Shown here in pieces: positions 24,265 to 35,679 of a stretch of 64,000 nucleotides of DNA. The DNA comes from Polytrichum commune. Taxonomy: Eukaryota > Streptophyta > Polytrichopsida > Polytrichales > Polytrichaceae. The notes below the pieces were generated by a model. The model was given only the letters and a program-made list of their open reading frames with translations, had not been told where the DNA came from and did not search any database. Position 1 is the first letter of the stretch, and every line of letters begins with the position of its first letter. The position numbers and the translations under genes were made by a program. The stretch covers positions 4,464,001 through 4,528,000 of the forward strand of contig OX485804.1 in the NCBI GenBank assembly GCA_950295325.1. Reading direction: 5' to 3'.

Positions 24265-25322
24265 TTTGTGTGTGCTTCAAACTTTACGAAGAAAGTCGTT
24301 ATAGGCTTGATTTGGATTTGCTAGCAACCTTGAACTGGTCGCGTGTTTTATATCATAGGAGAGGTGGGCTAGTAGAAAAATTAAACAATTGAGACCAATG
24401 TACATTAGTGCCAGTAATGCATCAAGTTGCAATAGGTACCCCACAAACTAATCATCCCAAGAGTATTTTTTTTGTTTATATAAATAACCTTTGTGAAAAT
24501 GAAATGATATTGTTTTTAAAATCCAATAAGCGAAAAGGCTTATGGCACTAGGTGTACATCAAGATGGTGTCAAAAAAACTAATTTCCTAGAGTAATGAAG
24601 TGTAGCGGCATTTGTTAGATCTAATAATGTATCATGAAAGAGACACCATGTTTAATCAATTCAATGGTCTTATTGGAATTGACACTTGAGACAACCTAGT
24701 ATAACATTATGAAATAGGAAAATTAATCTATCTCTAATGGAGTTGTAGAAGGGACACTCCAACACAAAATATGTTTCATTGTCAACTGCATTTGGGAGAC
24801 ATAATTAACATATTCATGTTGTAACCTTAGAGATTGAAATAGAAAACAACATGATCAAGCATTGTTCACATCAATAATTCACATTCACAAAATATCATAA
24901 TTTATGAACGAGATGATTATGATGATGACAACACAAAAAAACCTCTAAAGTATATGTGTCTAATTCCAACATGACAATAATTTGGACACCTATATTTGAG
25001 TGGTATGTGGTTGGGCATGGATAAAAAAATGGACTCCAAAAAGACTTGTCTTTAAAAAGGATCGTGACTATGTGCTTTAATAAATAATGCTATCATTTCT
25101 TGCGTCAATACTCAACAAATTGGTGGGGATGATGACTATATTTGACCATTTAAAGAGAACAATAATCTTCACTTTGAAGTTGAACAAAATATTCATATGA
25201 GCTCCAAAGAATCATGAGAAAATAGACTTCAACATCGATTTAGATTTGCTAACCATCTCGTACCAATTGTGTGTTTCATATCCTAAAATACACATGCTTG
25301 TTGGAAAACCAAGCCATCTACG
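24265..25322 (+). repeat. Family K repeat fragments inside the Mutator-like element
   Basis: GGACACCTATATTTGAGTGG (about 24983) and GACCATTTAAAGAGAACAAT (about 25143) match the copy at 5965-6905; TCATAGGAGAGGTGGGCTAG (about 24353) matches about 6850. Confidence 0.5.
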
Positions 25323-25325
25323 TTA

Positions 25326-25715
25326 GGGCCGTTTCACATATGGTCCCAAGTCCCACTCATATTAGCAAACCCCAACACGGAGGCAAACTCCCAACTTGTG
25401 AGCCTTAAGTGATGTTTTAAATATGGTTGAATATCATTGTAGTCAAATCTTGATTATTTCATATAAATATATTAACGGGATTTGGATGGAGAATTGGGTC
25501 TAGTTTTTGGCTTGACACAACTCGCAACACAAGTCCCAAGCCTCACCTTCAAAAACTGTTGCAATGTAGGCATCCATGTCAAAGTTTGGACTTAAGACTT
25601 GGGACCCCAAGTCAAGTGGTAAATATGAGCTTCCATGCTCTCAGCGGTTGAGATTGCATGGATTCATCTCATGTGACTTTGGGACTTAGGACTTGGAACT
25701 TGTCCGAACCGGCCC
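25326..25715. mobile_element. Harbinger-like MITE (390 bp), TSD TTA
   Basis: Ends GGGCCGTTTCACATATGG and CCCAAGTCCC on the left against the complement of GGGACTTAGGACTTGG and CCGAACCGGCCC on the right. TTA is duplicated at 25323-25325 and 25716-25718. Inserted in repeat family K within the larger Mutator-like element. Confidence 0.8.
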
Positions 25716-25719
25716 TTAG

Positions 25720-26900
25720 ATAGAAAATAGTTTTCCAAACAAGTAGGAAAAACAACAATTAAACTTTAAACAACTATATGACATTTAATTATATAATGAT
25801 ATACTAATGTTCAACTTTAAGCATTATATTTTAATTATCATCATTTTGGAACCTTACTAATTTGGGATTTATGTTTTTTTTCCAACGTTTAACATTAATG
25901 TTTTTTATGGTCTAGGGTTTAGGTTTTAAGGTTGATTGTTAGTTTATATAATATAATTTCTTGCAAAGTTAGAATACTATGTCTTTAAAAATTAAGGTCA
26001 ACCTTAAAATTTGAAGGACCTACATGACCATTTTATGAACCACCATATTTGACTAACAATAGATACATGATTTGCGATCATTACATTTCATAAAATAAAA
26101 TTATATTCTAAGGTTATTGATTATGGATTTCCTATCTTATAACTCATTATGTATATCCGATCAAAACTTAGATAAATGATCTAGTAGAAGGTGATATAAC
26201 TTGGCAAGATAGTTTATCTTGTGTTCATTACCATGTATATCTTATATCATATAGAATATATAGAATATATTTGAATTGCTATTAAAATGTTGATATAATT
26301 TTATATTAAGAATTAAGAATTAAAATAATTTACGATGATATTCTATTATTTTAAAGATTTTATTATAGGTTTGTAGAATGATAGACATGGTACGTTTAAG
26401 TCCATATAATTAATATCATATGATGTCATCTCATAATATAACCTATATGCATAGTGCATAGAGATAGGATTTAGGGTTCAAAATAATGAAGATTATGTTT
26501 TTACATTTCAGTTGCCAATCGTTTTTTCATTTATCCAATATGTCCACTATATAAACTTCATTTCAGGGTTTTTAAGGTCTTTTTCTCTTGTACCACTTCC
26601 AAGGTATGTTTTCTCTCTATATTTTGCTTTTGAATTGGGATATGATGTCATTGGATAAGGTATATTTATAAATTGTTTTAGTTACATAGATTTTGGATTT
26701 AAAGACTATTTGTATTTTGTTAAAGATAAATTGCATATCAATAATATATTTAATAAATATTCAGTATATATATAAATCATTTATTTATTTGAAATTATAT
26801 TTGTTAAGTTTGAATATAGATAACTTATTAGATAAGGTATTGTACTTTATGAAATCTATGGATAATATGTGTGATTTGTCCAAGATAGGTTATCGTCAAG
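25720..26900. other. AT-rich 5' flank or intron DNA of the Mutator-like element
   Basis: About 26110-26230 repeats, diverged, the stretch at about 24115-24220 (CCTATCTTATAACTCAT, TATATCC, ATAGTTTATCTTG). TATAAACTTCATTTC near 26550 could be promoter or leader DNA of the transposase gene. Nothing firmer. Confidence 0.35.
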
Positions 26901-26903
26901 ATT

Positions 26904-29320
26904 ATGGCTAACTCTATGGTCATCTAATCGCCCTATACGGGAACCTTCAATCACCGTCACTTGCAATGGGCGATATCTACTCGCGGAATGCGACCTTGTA
27001 GGATAGCTCGAATTCCATTAGATCGTTTGGATGAATTTAAAAAATGAGAAAGAATTGGTGATGGAGGCATGGAAATTTCTTGGACTATTCACAAAATTCG
27101 GAAGGTTCCTCTACCATGTGAAGATCCAATGCTCCAAAAGCAACTTCGATTAACATCAAGTCTTGGACACATAACGTAAGATACCTAACTTAGATATGAA
27201 TGTGGATAAGGTATAGTCATTTACTTTTCTTGTCATATTACTATATATTAATAATTTTATGTATTATTTCATATATCATTATTCATATAGCCCTGAAAAC
27301 CATAGAAACAACAAAAATATGAAACAAAATCATAAACGATGATGTCTTGCACGATATTATATCAAGATTTTGGCTAAATCCGCGGACACGGTAGAGATAG
27401 CCTATTTCCATGAAAAACACACTCGAATCGATTAAACACTGGCGCATGGCGTGTAAGATCTGGATTCTTCGGCACGACCTTCCGCACTCGCTACGCGATG
27501 GTCGGATTCCTTGAAAACCTATATTGACAATATGTTGAAGAGTGGCCTTAATGCACGTCAAATTTATGATGAGCATCATCAAGTATTTGCGGATCGATCA
27601 CGGATGGGTTACCCAATGCGCAAAGATGATAGTCTCCTTTTGAAAAACATTCGAAACATTGAGCGTACATTTTTATGAGGTAAATGGAAACGACACACTA
27701 ACGAGGCACAAATGTTGATTCGTTGATTACGGAAAATCAAAATGATATTTTCGTTTTACAAGAATTTAGTTGTGTGGATGGAAAAAATACGGCATTTGTG
27801 TTGGGTTTACAATCACCTGAACAATTCATTGTCATGTTAGAATATGTTGATAAGTCCGCTATATCTATGGATACTACGTTTGGAACTAGTGCGTGTAATT
27901 ATTATTTCTATACACTTATGATAGTTGATGCTTGCCGCAATGGGTTCCCAAGTGCATGAATTATAAAAAACAAGCAATATTCCAAAAATCTCGAGATTAG
28001 ATTTACTATGGATTGCGGGAGGTGATGTATACGGACATAAGATGTAAAGAAACTAAAAATGAATTTATGGAATGAACAAGAACAAATGCAACATTTGTAT
28101 TTGATACAGTTAAAGACTACCGGAGAGCTTGGATTATATCATCGATGGATTTTTGAGGAGCATAACGAATAGCTTACGAATTGGAAAGAGACCTACATAA
28201 CATTGATGTGTTTCAAAATTATTTTGAGGGATGGTATGATAATTATGGTAAACATCAATATTTCACACTGAGATAATTAAGAATGATAAGGTATTGTAAA
28301 TTAAAAGTTTCATAGATATTAATATTGTATAAGATATTCTTAAGATCGTAACGACAATAATGTAATATACAGATATGTGGACAAAATGAGTATGCAGGAT
28401 AAGACACAAATTCATCCATAGAATCTTACCATGGCGCAATGAAGAGATGATTAGGTTTCACCACCAAGGGATTGCAGGTTGGTGGCTCGATTGACTTATC
28501 ACAATTTTGACAACTACAATTCATAATCATTATATACATCGTTTGGCAATGAAGAAAGTGAGATTGATAAAGATTGACATCATGACGCTTAAAGTTCGAG
28601 AAAACGCCAATTTGTCTTACTCCATCGACGAGGAGTGGATTCTTGAACCTACAAATGAATGCAAACATTGGATGTAGCGAAGCGCTATATATCCGGAAAA
28701 TTGATATTTTCTTACCTATTCACATCGTGATTATGCGTATTGTGATTGTGAATACGCTATCCGAGGAATTTTTACAAACATCAAGCGCAATAATATTGAA
28801 AACAACGGATGTGGACCAAAATTATATAATTGAATATTGTGGCACGTACTACGGAACGGCTCATAAAGGATTGGTTGAGATGTTCAAATTGGAGAGAATA
28901 TTTCGTAACGAAGATGGATTAGATGATGATGTCATCATTGATTTGAATGATACATGTTCCGATGTGGCACCTAATCTAGATGATTTGGATATTGGAGTAG
29001 AGTTCTCCTAAAAAGATAACACAATTGGAATGAATGAAGATATTCTTCATGCAAAAATGATCAAAGAGCACGCAAAAGATTACAAAAAATTTGAGAGATT
29101 GATCGAAAGAAACGGAATACGCATGGCGGAGCACGCTACTTCCGAATTTCTTACGTTATTGATTCGGATGTCGGAGTTTTGCCTCGCAGATTATCAAGTT
29201 ACATTTCATCTGGAAACCCAATTTGTGAGATTGCATAGGGGTATGGATAATTCAACTTGTAGAAAACAAGGGTGGTATGAAAAAATGCTCTTAAAAAGAC
29301 CTCGCCAATTGAATACTTAG
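26904..29320 (+). pseudogene. Mutator-like (MULE) transposase pseudogene with SWIM-type C-terminus
   Basis: Pieces in order. (1) 26904-27175: IARIPLDRLDEFKK, EISWTIHKIRKVPLP, LRLTSSLGHIT. (2) An intron fits 27176-27290 (GTAAG to ATATAG). (3) 27291-27720: KSADTVEIAYFHEK, DLDSSARPSA, NMLKSGLNARQIYDEHHQVF, MRKDDSLLLKNIRNIERTF, GKWKRHTNEA. (4) 27723-27959: the MULE catalytic block FVLGLQSPEQ with SMDTTFGTSACNYYFYTLMI, where D of MDTTFGT is the expected first catalytic Asp. (5) About 28410-28500: a remnant of ESYHGAMKR. (6) 28643-29011: SWIM-like region and IIEYCGTYYGTAHKGL with an acidic tail. (7) 29030-29320: C-terminal helical part. At least seven in-frame stops and a frameshift near 27720 inactivate it. 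It would have bound element ends and cut DNA in the nucleus. Confidence 0.75.
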
Positions 29321-29499
29321 TTAGATTGATTGTCAATATCTCGGTTCATCTAGGATAATTGTGTTTCTTTAGGATGTTTTATAACTTTATATATTATTGT
29401 AGGTGAATATTTTCATCATCATATATAATAATAATATTTTCATATATCATATTCAATTATAAGATCTCTTATCTATATATTTATTTTTGTAAATGCAAA

Positions 29500-29960
29500 G
29501 TGATAACAATTATAGATAGGATATTAATGTTTTACACTTTAAGGATAATATCAAAAACAATAAAGATAATGTATACTCAGAAAATGACTACTTTCTAACT
29601 ATACCCTATCCATATGTATATCTTTGAAAGTGCAAATGATAACCATTATGGATAAAATATTGTTGTTTTAAACTTTAAATATAATATGAAAGCAAAAATG
29701 ATAGGGTATACTTTAAATATGATTACCCTCTAACTATAATCTATCTTACAACCTAAACAATAAGATATTATATATGATATCCTATCGATATGTTTATCTC
29801 TGAAAGTGGAAATGATAACCATTATGGATAAGGTATCGTTGTTTTACACTTTAAAAATAATATGAAAGAAAAAATGATAGGATATACTCAGAATATTATT
29901 ACCCTCTGACTATAGTCTATCTTACAACCTAAACCATAAGATTATTGTATACGATACCCT
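29500..29960 (+). repeat. AT-rich tandem repeat between two convergent transposon genes
   Basis: GATAACCATTATGGATAA occurs at about 29637 and 29813 (period 176), with a shorter first unit at about 29501. Each unit also carries TTGTTTTACACTTTAA, ATATGAAAG, ATGATAGG and ACTATAGTCTATCTTACAAC. Confidence 0.7.
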
Positions 29961-29975
29961 ATCCATATGTGTATA

Positions 29976-30136
29976 TTTAAATTATATATATATATATATA
30001 TATATATTCAGCAAATACATGTTATATTATTATAACATACATCACAGTCGAATGTATAAGATTATTTTGCACGATATTTTACCCATACACTTATCAAATA
30101 TTTAAACATATAAATAAATATATATATATATATATA
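29976..30136. repeat. Two (TA)n microsatellites
   Basis: Runs at about 29983-30007 and 30118-30136, in the intergenic space between the convergent genes. Confidence 0.85.
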
Positions 30137-30194
30137 GGAAAAATATACAAAAAATACTACCATCACTAAATTCGAAATGCTACATCTTCTATTT

Positions 30195-30893
30195 TTATTC
30201 ATCTTCTTCATCATCTTCGTTTACCGAGTCTGCTTCGTCGCTATTCTTGGGACTTGGCGCCCTCCAATCTATGTTATCATCGCTTGCTTGGGATTGTGAA
30301 TCCCGAGCCACTGCCGTTTCTCGCTCGGCTTTGAGGGCACGAATGCTCGAAGAAGATGCGCGAAGACGGGCTCTCAACTTGACATAATGGTCAAGAAAAA
30401 TCTTAAAGTTTTGAAAAAACTCCATATTTTTGTGAACATGCGCTATGGTATTATACTCCATGAGTTTACGAAAAACAAGATTGCGGATATTCACGGATTC
30501 TTCCATTTCGTACCGTTCGCGAATAAATGCGGGTGCAAGAGCAGACATATATGGCAACCTCGACTTGGCTATCCGGTTACAAATTGGTTTACTTCGCTTG
30601 AACGCCGTCCACGTGGCTGGATCAGAAAGAGCATCACCCCACGCCGCAAAGCCGAAATTATTCTTGACCGACCGGCTAAAAAACAATGTAAGAGGGGGTA
30701 ATTCCTCTGGCAAAGAATTTTCGGCTGCGTCGTGAAGCATATTGTCCCATTGTCGTGCGACGGCGATAGCCCACCTCGACTTTGCTTTTGCGTCTTGCCG
30801 TTTCAACCTCGCAACTGGATTGGACAAAATGCGAAGATTGTTCCTTCGATTCTCCTCTACCGTGGTTGTACACGTTCTCGTGGGGCCCGCCAT
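30195..30893 (-). CDS. Unrecognised 232-codon open frame facing the MULE transposase
   Basis: I do not recognise this family. The predicted protein starts MAGPTRTCTTTVEENRR, has a basic helix-forming N-terminus (RLKRQDAKAKSRWAIAVARQ), a hydrophobic and aromatic middle (WGDALSDPATWTAFKRSKP, YMSALAPAFIRERYEME), a likely coiled-coil segment at about residues 160-200 (FFQNFKIFLDHYVKLRARLR, IRALKAERE), and a very acidic C-terminus (DEADSVNEDDEEDE). It is the longest open frame in this AT-rich region and unbroken. Upstream in the same frame GGKRGRP is followed by TGA and then the ATG, so a longer ancestral exon with an AT-hook is possible. It lies in the position mudrB has in MuDR, but no similarity to MURB is claimed. 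The plus-strand frames over it are shadows. Confidence 0.55.
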   Translation of the reverse strand: MAGPTRTCTTTVEENRRNNLRILSNPVARLKRQDAKAKSRWAIAVARQWDNMLHDAAENSLPEELPPLTLFFSRSVKNNFGFAAWGDALSDPATWTAFKRSKPICNRIAKSRLPYMSALAPAFIRERYEMEESVNIRNLVFRKLMEYNTIAHVHKNMEFFQNFKIFLDHYVKLRARLRASSSSIRALKAERETAVARDSQSQASDDNIDWRAPSPKNSDEADSVNEDDEEDE

Positions 30894-30979
30894 TCACGGT
30901 CTACCTCTTTTACCACCGCCTTCAACATCAATAAAATAATGATAATTTAGTAAATATTTTTTAATTTTTGGTTATTTAC

Positions 30980-31570
30980 GTAATTTCTTTTACACTCCAC
31001 CCAAAGACTATAGAATTTATTGCGGGCGCCTTCTCCTCGGATTGCCCAATGCACATCCATTTGAGCAACCCTGTCGGCAGGGAGCTCACTTTCCTGTAAA
31101 TGCGGCAAACCTTCGGAGGCTTCATCTTCGTCCATTGGGTTGTAATTTGCTTCCTCCTCTTCATTCATTGCATTATTCTCCCCTGTTGCCTCAATAAGAG
31201 TTGATGATAAAGCCAAATTCAACTGAATAGGTGGAACATCTACAAAAGATATAAGAGATAAAATATAAAATATAAAATAAGGTATCGCAATTTTTTTACT
31301 TTCATAGATTACAACAAACAATACACGAGATAGGGTATTACAAAAAAGAATTATACAAAAAACTATCTTTGTCACTCAAAGAGTAGCAAAGATGGTTAAA
31401 TCATTACCTTGCGAATAACGTTGCACCGTTGTTGCAATGGTACAGTCCGAAAGTGCAATGTTCATTATTATTGGGGGAATTGGGTCAGTGTTAAGAGCCA
31501 TTCGAATTTCTGTGGTTACCGGAGATAGAATAATTGGAATAAATGCCATAATTTTGCACAAAAATTCCAA
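30980..31570 (-). CDS. Probable two 5' exons of the convergent transposon gene
   Basis: Exon 1 is 31408-31570 (frame starting MEFLCKIMAFIPIILSP, with a second Met at 31549, ending TTVQRYSQ). A donor GTAATG and an acceptor TTTTGTAG bound an intron at 31240-31407. Exon 2 is 31239 down to 30980 and continues in phase: DVPPIQLNLALSSTLIEATG, the acidic stretch NEEEEANYNPMDEDEASEG, then AQMDVHWAIRGEGARNKFYS and LWVECKRNY, ending at a donor GTAAAT. The phases of exons 1 and 2 join exactly, which supports real splicing. The next block is the 232-codon frame at 30893, but the obvious acceptor (GAAG at about 30920) does not bring it into frame, so the gene is either disabled there or uses another junction. 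Function unknown. Confidence 0.45.
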
Positions 31571-31599
31571 AAAAATAACATATAGTCAATGAATGGATT

Positions 31600-34130
31600 A
31601 AACTAACCGTTAGTTATAATAGAATTGGTTAAGTTTGAGAAATAACAAGTTGAAGTTTTTTATAAAAACATTTAAAAAAACATTGGAGTTCTTTAGTTGT
31701 TCAACTAGAATACATTTTAAAACCCACCGCAGCCTACTTCAATTCAAAGATTTCAATACTCCATCATCCAATTAGTCCGTTACGACGCCATTCAATACCT
31801 CAAGTATATTATACTCAACAAAACGAACCTTGAATGCCACCAAGCTCATCAGTGTACATTTGAATTGTCAAAACCTAGAGCTCCCTCGTCTTCAAGCACT
31901 TATTGTATGCAATAAGGTAGAAATACCATAACCTGTGAAAATAATTGATACGCCAGTAAAGATGGAAACTCATATCTCACACACAAGAAACCATTAGCCT
32001 AACCATCCAGAACCCCAACTTTATGATATTCAGCTCATAATCATTACAAACCTGTTGTTACCTCATGACGATCAACCTAGAGTTCCCTCGTCTTCCATGT
32101 CCATTTGAAGTAGAACAGTGGCAGACATGCATGTAGAGAAAGTCTCCATTTAAATCTCAGCTATGGAAACTGCAGATTGACACCCAGTGCACGTCTCTAA
32201 TATGCAAATGAAATCCTTTCCCTGTCTAAGTTACACTTACAGTTGTCAACATTCACTGCCTCCATTGATGTTCCAACTGGAGAAACACAACCAAAACTTC
32301 TATCTTCTGCGAACAATGGTGCAAATTGCAACCATAGAAACCAAAATTGGTGCAATAATTTTTCCAATATGGACATAGGTTGTTTTCACGCAATCATGAT
32401 TGAAGTAAGTATCCTGCATCATATGATTGCGACAGCAAAGCTCTGAATGCTTATGAAAAGCTTCAAGATTGAATGTAAGCACCCACTAACTATTTCGTAT
32501 TCTGAGCTGATCTCTCCACTCTAATGACGAACTCCTTGGTGCCATGCACATTTGTTTCTAAAATGAATAGACTTACAGGTGTGCATTATTGGCACCAAAC
32601 AAGGATAAAACGAAGAAATTGACCAACAAGACTTTGAAATGAGAACTCAAAGGTGCACAAAAAGATAACAGGCCAAGAAGGATTAAGCTAATGACCTCTG
32701 CTTCATTGAAGGATGATCAACAACTATAAGATGAATGGCCGGGGAGTTCAAAGACAGTTTATGGACAACACATCTTGAAGGATGAAAATCTCATAGGTGA
32801 AATCCAGTTGAACTATCTGAAGTGGTCTGATCTTCCCTGTGGTCGGTCCATTCTATGGAAAGAAAAAGAAATAAAATAGAAGTTCTTGGGAAATGTAGCT
32901 ATCTGAGAATCTTAGGCCGAAATTAGAGTTGGAAGGCACTTTTAGTAGTACAAAGTCCCATACAAAGTCCACTCCACAAGAAGGAGCAACACTTGAGAAA
33001 CCCTTCCAGAGCTGCCGAGGAGAGAGCTCCAGGAAGTGACTACTTCGTCTCGATATCGTCATTACAATCGATTGTCACACGCATTGCCCTTGTAACGCGT
33101 TATTTCTAAATTCTACAGTGAAGGCAACACCAGTATGTGAATCATTCATAAGTAACGTTTGTCTCTACGTGTGCAAATTTCATGCATGGCATTAAGGTAA
33201 AGACGCAAAAACAGAATCCAAAAAGAGCATTCACGCCCTTTGATGAGGATGAGCATCCATTAATCCATCACGGTTACGATAAGGCTTGCACCTGAGCAAC
33301 CCTGCTAGAGCTCCCGAGTAGAGAGCTCCAGGAAGTGACATTTTTTCTTCTCAATATCACCATCACAATAGATTGTCACACGCATTGCCTTGGATCATGT
33401 TATTTCTAAATTCTACAATGAAGGCAACGCCAGTATGTGAATCTCGTAAATAATGTTGTTTCAACCTGTGCAAATTCCATGCATAGATGGCATGAAGGTA
33501 AGAACGCTAAAGACACTAAACCACAATTCAAGAAGAGCGCTCTCGCCCTTTGATGAGGATCACCGATCAATCCATCACAGTCACGACAAAGATTGCACCT
33601 GCTTCTTCTCCTTGTGTTGAATCACACCCATGTTGACAAGATGAGGAATCTCAGCAGCAAGCCACGGTCCTAACCCTAAACACAGAGCATGTGCAATTCC
33701 AAACCTAGGGCAATTCTTTGCCCACAGTGGCTTGAAGTGGATCGTTAAGCAGATTTTCCCGCCCCTGTCAAAGGGTTGGGAGTGTTGTTCGATGCACTAT
33801 AATTGTGTCTTCAAAAGCGTTGTGTACTGTGACTGCGAATATAACCGTTTTTTAAATTCTTCTGTCATCTCCTCTAGTTCCAGAGTAAATACTTGGCGAA
33901 GAAATTGGTCCAAACATTCTAAAGAGCTTCATTGTCGACCACTTATCAAAGTCGGAATCTAAGCAGTTGAAGAGCATTACAAGGCACAGATCCAAGCTCC
34001 TTACAATGCCTATGAAGCTAAACATTGTCTCTCAAAGAAACCACCTCACTTTCAAGCAGCAGACGGGCATGCAAGAACAAAGCATGCAAACCTATTGTTA
34101 CCCTAGTACTCGCGACTTTGGATCAGGAAG
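31600..34130. other. Long stretch without recognised gene
   Basis: Related phrases AACCTAGAGCTCCCTCGTCTTC (31874) and AACCTAGAGTTCCCTCGTCTTC (32076) are about 200 bp apart. Open frames of 60-76 codons show no family features. The first part could be promoter DNA of the minus-strand gene ending at 31570. Confidence 0.4.
33000..33610 (+). repeat. Tandem duplication, about 300 bp period
   Basis: AGAGAGCTCCAGGAAGTGAC, TTGTCACACGCATTGCC, GTTATTTCTAAATTCTAC, GCCAGTATGTGAATC and CGCCCTTTGATGAGGAT each occur twice, about 300 bp apart, from about 33000 and 33300, with moderate divergence. No protein resemblance. Confidence 0.75.
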
Positions 34131-34135
34131 ATTTT

Positions 34136-34240
34136 AGGGCATAGTCAGTCTAGATTCTAGTGTTTCCAAGTCCAACTGGTTATATGTTGACAGCTTCCAT
34201 TTGAATTCCACACCTATACTCCCAAAGCCTACTACAAGAA
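34136..34240 (+). repeat. Dispersed repeat family N, copy 2
   Basis: GGGCATAGTCAGTCTAGATT and CAACTGGTTATATGTTGACA match the other N copies. Confidence 0.5.
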
Positions 34241-34650
34241 GCATCTAGTCTAAGTAAATGCACAACACTTCATTCACAAAAAAATGATTTCACAAAAACA
34301 AGTGCAAGTTGCAAGATTTCAAAAAAAATCATTTACTCCCTAAACTTCAACTTTGCAATTGCTAGGAGACACTAAACAATACCTTGCAAAAATGAATGCA
34401 AGGTGAGTGATTTGAGAGAGAATATGACAAAGGTGAGAGTGTAGGAGAAATAATGAAGAGGGGAGAGAAGAACCTGGGAGGTTGGAGAAGAACCGTTCAC
34501 ACAAAGATGAGAGGGTGGGAGGGCAAAGAGCCTTAAATGGCTCAATAAAATGGCATGCTAATTTCTTTAAAATAACCACACGAGTAGTCATGGACTCATG
34601 GGTTGGCAACCCATGATACACCCACTTGTTCTTAGAAATATCCCGACTAA

Positions 34651-35679
34651 GGGGCGGTTTACACTATGGACCATGAAGTCGTCCCACGTAAGAGGCCTAT
34701 TTTGCGTGGGACGACTTCATGGGACGACTTTCATGGTCCGAGTTACTAAAATATTAGTTTTCATGGTTCATGGGCCCTTCACTAGGTGTAAACCGAATGT
34801 GGACCATGAAGAATGACCATGCACCAAAAAGTGGAGGTGCTGATTTTTTTAATATTAAAAAAAGGGCAGATGTGGCTTGCAAATCTTCTCACAACAATTT
34901 TTTTAAATAAAATAAAACGAGCAATTTAATTTGTACATGTGACATGTATCTTGTGTTGTCACTACACTAAATAGGATATTTAGTGTTTTATTATATTTAA
35001 TGTTGTTACCACCCTACCTTGCTCAACACTAATTTTCAATTCTTTGATGATTAATGTTAGAAGATTTTCCATTGCACTTCTTTTGACTACCCTGATCTAC
35101 AATCACTAAACCACTACAGATTTTTCTTTTTTGTTTTGCAACTGCATTTTGTAAGCATATTGGGGTGTGTAATATACCGTTGGAAAGGTATTTTCAAGAC
35201 CTTTCCAACGGTATATTACAAGCCCCAAAATTCCAAACATTACATTTGGTAGACCAAAAAAACAATCTGCACTTGAATTCTTGAGTTCTAGATGCCCCGC
35301 GTTGTTTGGTGAAACATGTGTGAGCCGGTTTAAGGGGTAGGGCAAGGTAGTGTTGGTATCTCTCATGGGCTATGGTATAATTAAGGTGCTTAAAAGGTAG
35401 ATTCATTAAAAATATATTGGAATGGTATTTCTGTGACATGGGCCTTTGCCTTTTCCTACCAGACCACCTTTCTTGCCTCTCTCAACGCAAAACCCATTGG
35501 ACCATGTCAGTGCATTTATTAGGCCTTAAAAATTATATTTTGGGGACCTCGACCTCCATGGTCCCTCTGCCATTTTTTCCTTAGTGTAAACCGAAGTTAT
35601 CCCGTGAGAACTTCAACAACCAATCAGCTGCCTTGCAGGGCCCTGGTCCAACTTCATGGTCCATAGTGTAAACCGCCCC
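34651..35679. mobile_element. Harbinger-like element, family C (1029 bp), TSD TAA
   Basis: Perfect terminal inverted repeats start GGGGCGGTTTACACTATGGA and CCATGAAGT. TAA is duplicated at 34648-34650 and 35680-35682. No transposase is present, so it is non-autonomous. It contains a MITE end at about 34972 and a hairpin at 35161-35227, and its right end is part of a three-unit tandem array. Confidence 0.85.
35161..35227. repeat. 67-nt near-perfect hairpin
   Basis: A 29-base stem (GTAATATACCGTTGGAAAGG core) with 27 matches encloses a 9-base loop ATTTTCAAG. It lies in the interior of the family C element. It could be a small foldback insertion or a small-RNA precursor; the sequence does not decide. 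Confidence 0.75.

Larger units (their letters stand above)
21886..31600. mobile_element. Decayed autonomous Mutator-like element (right limit uncertain)
   Basis: The left end CCGGGGATTCGTGGCACTCA and AGTAAAGTCATC is also the end of the deleted relative at 36980-37778, and its complement stands at about 36394-36416. Inside are, in order, a short tandem repeat, an AT-hook open frame, later insertions (24.3-25.7 kb), a degenerate Mutator transposase on the plus strand, an internal tandem repeat, and a two-exon or longer unknown gene on the minus strand. Convergent genes in one element are known from maize MuDR (mudrA and mudrB). The right terminus was not found near 31.6 kb; if the copy at 36416 is the partner, the element would span 14.5 kb including later insertions. 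Confidence 0.6.

Noticed and set aside
27283-27582. 99-codon minus-strand frame
   Set aside because: Antisense of the MULE transposase region whose plus-strand frames carry the family motifs.
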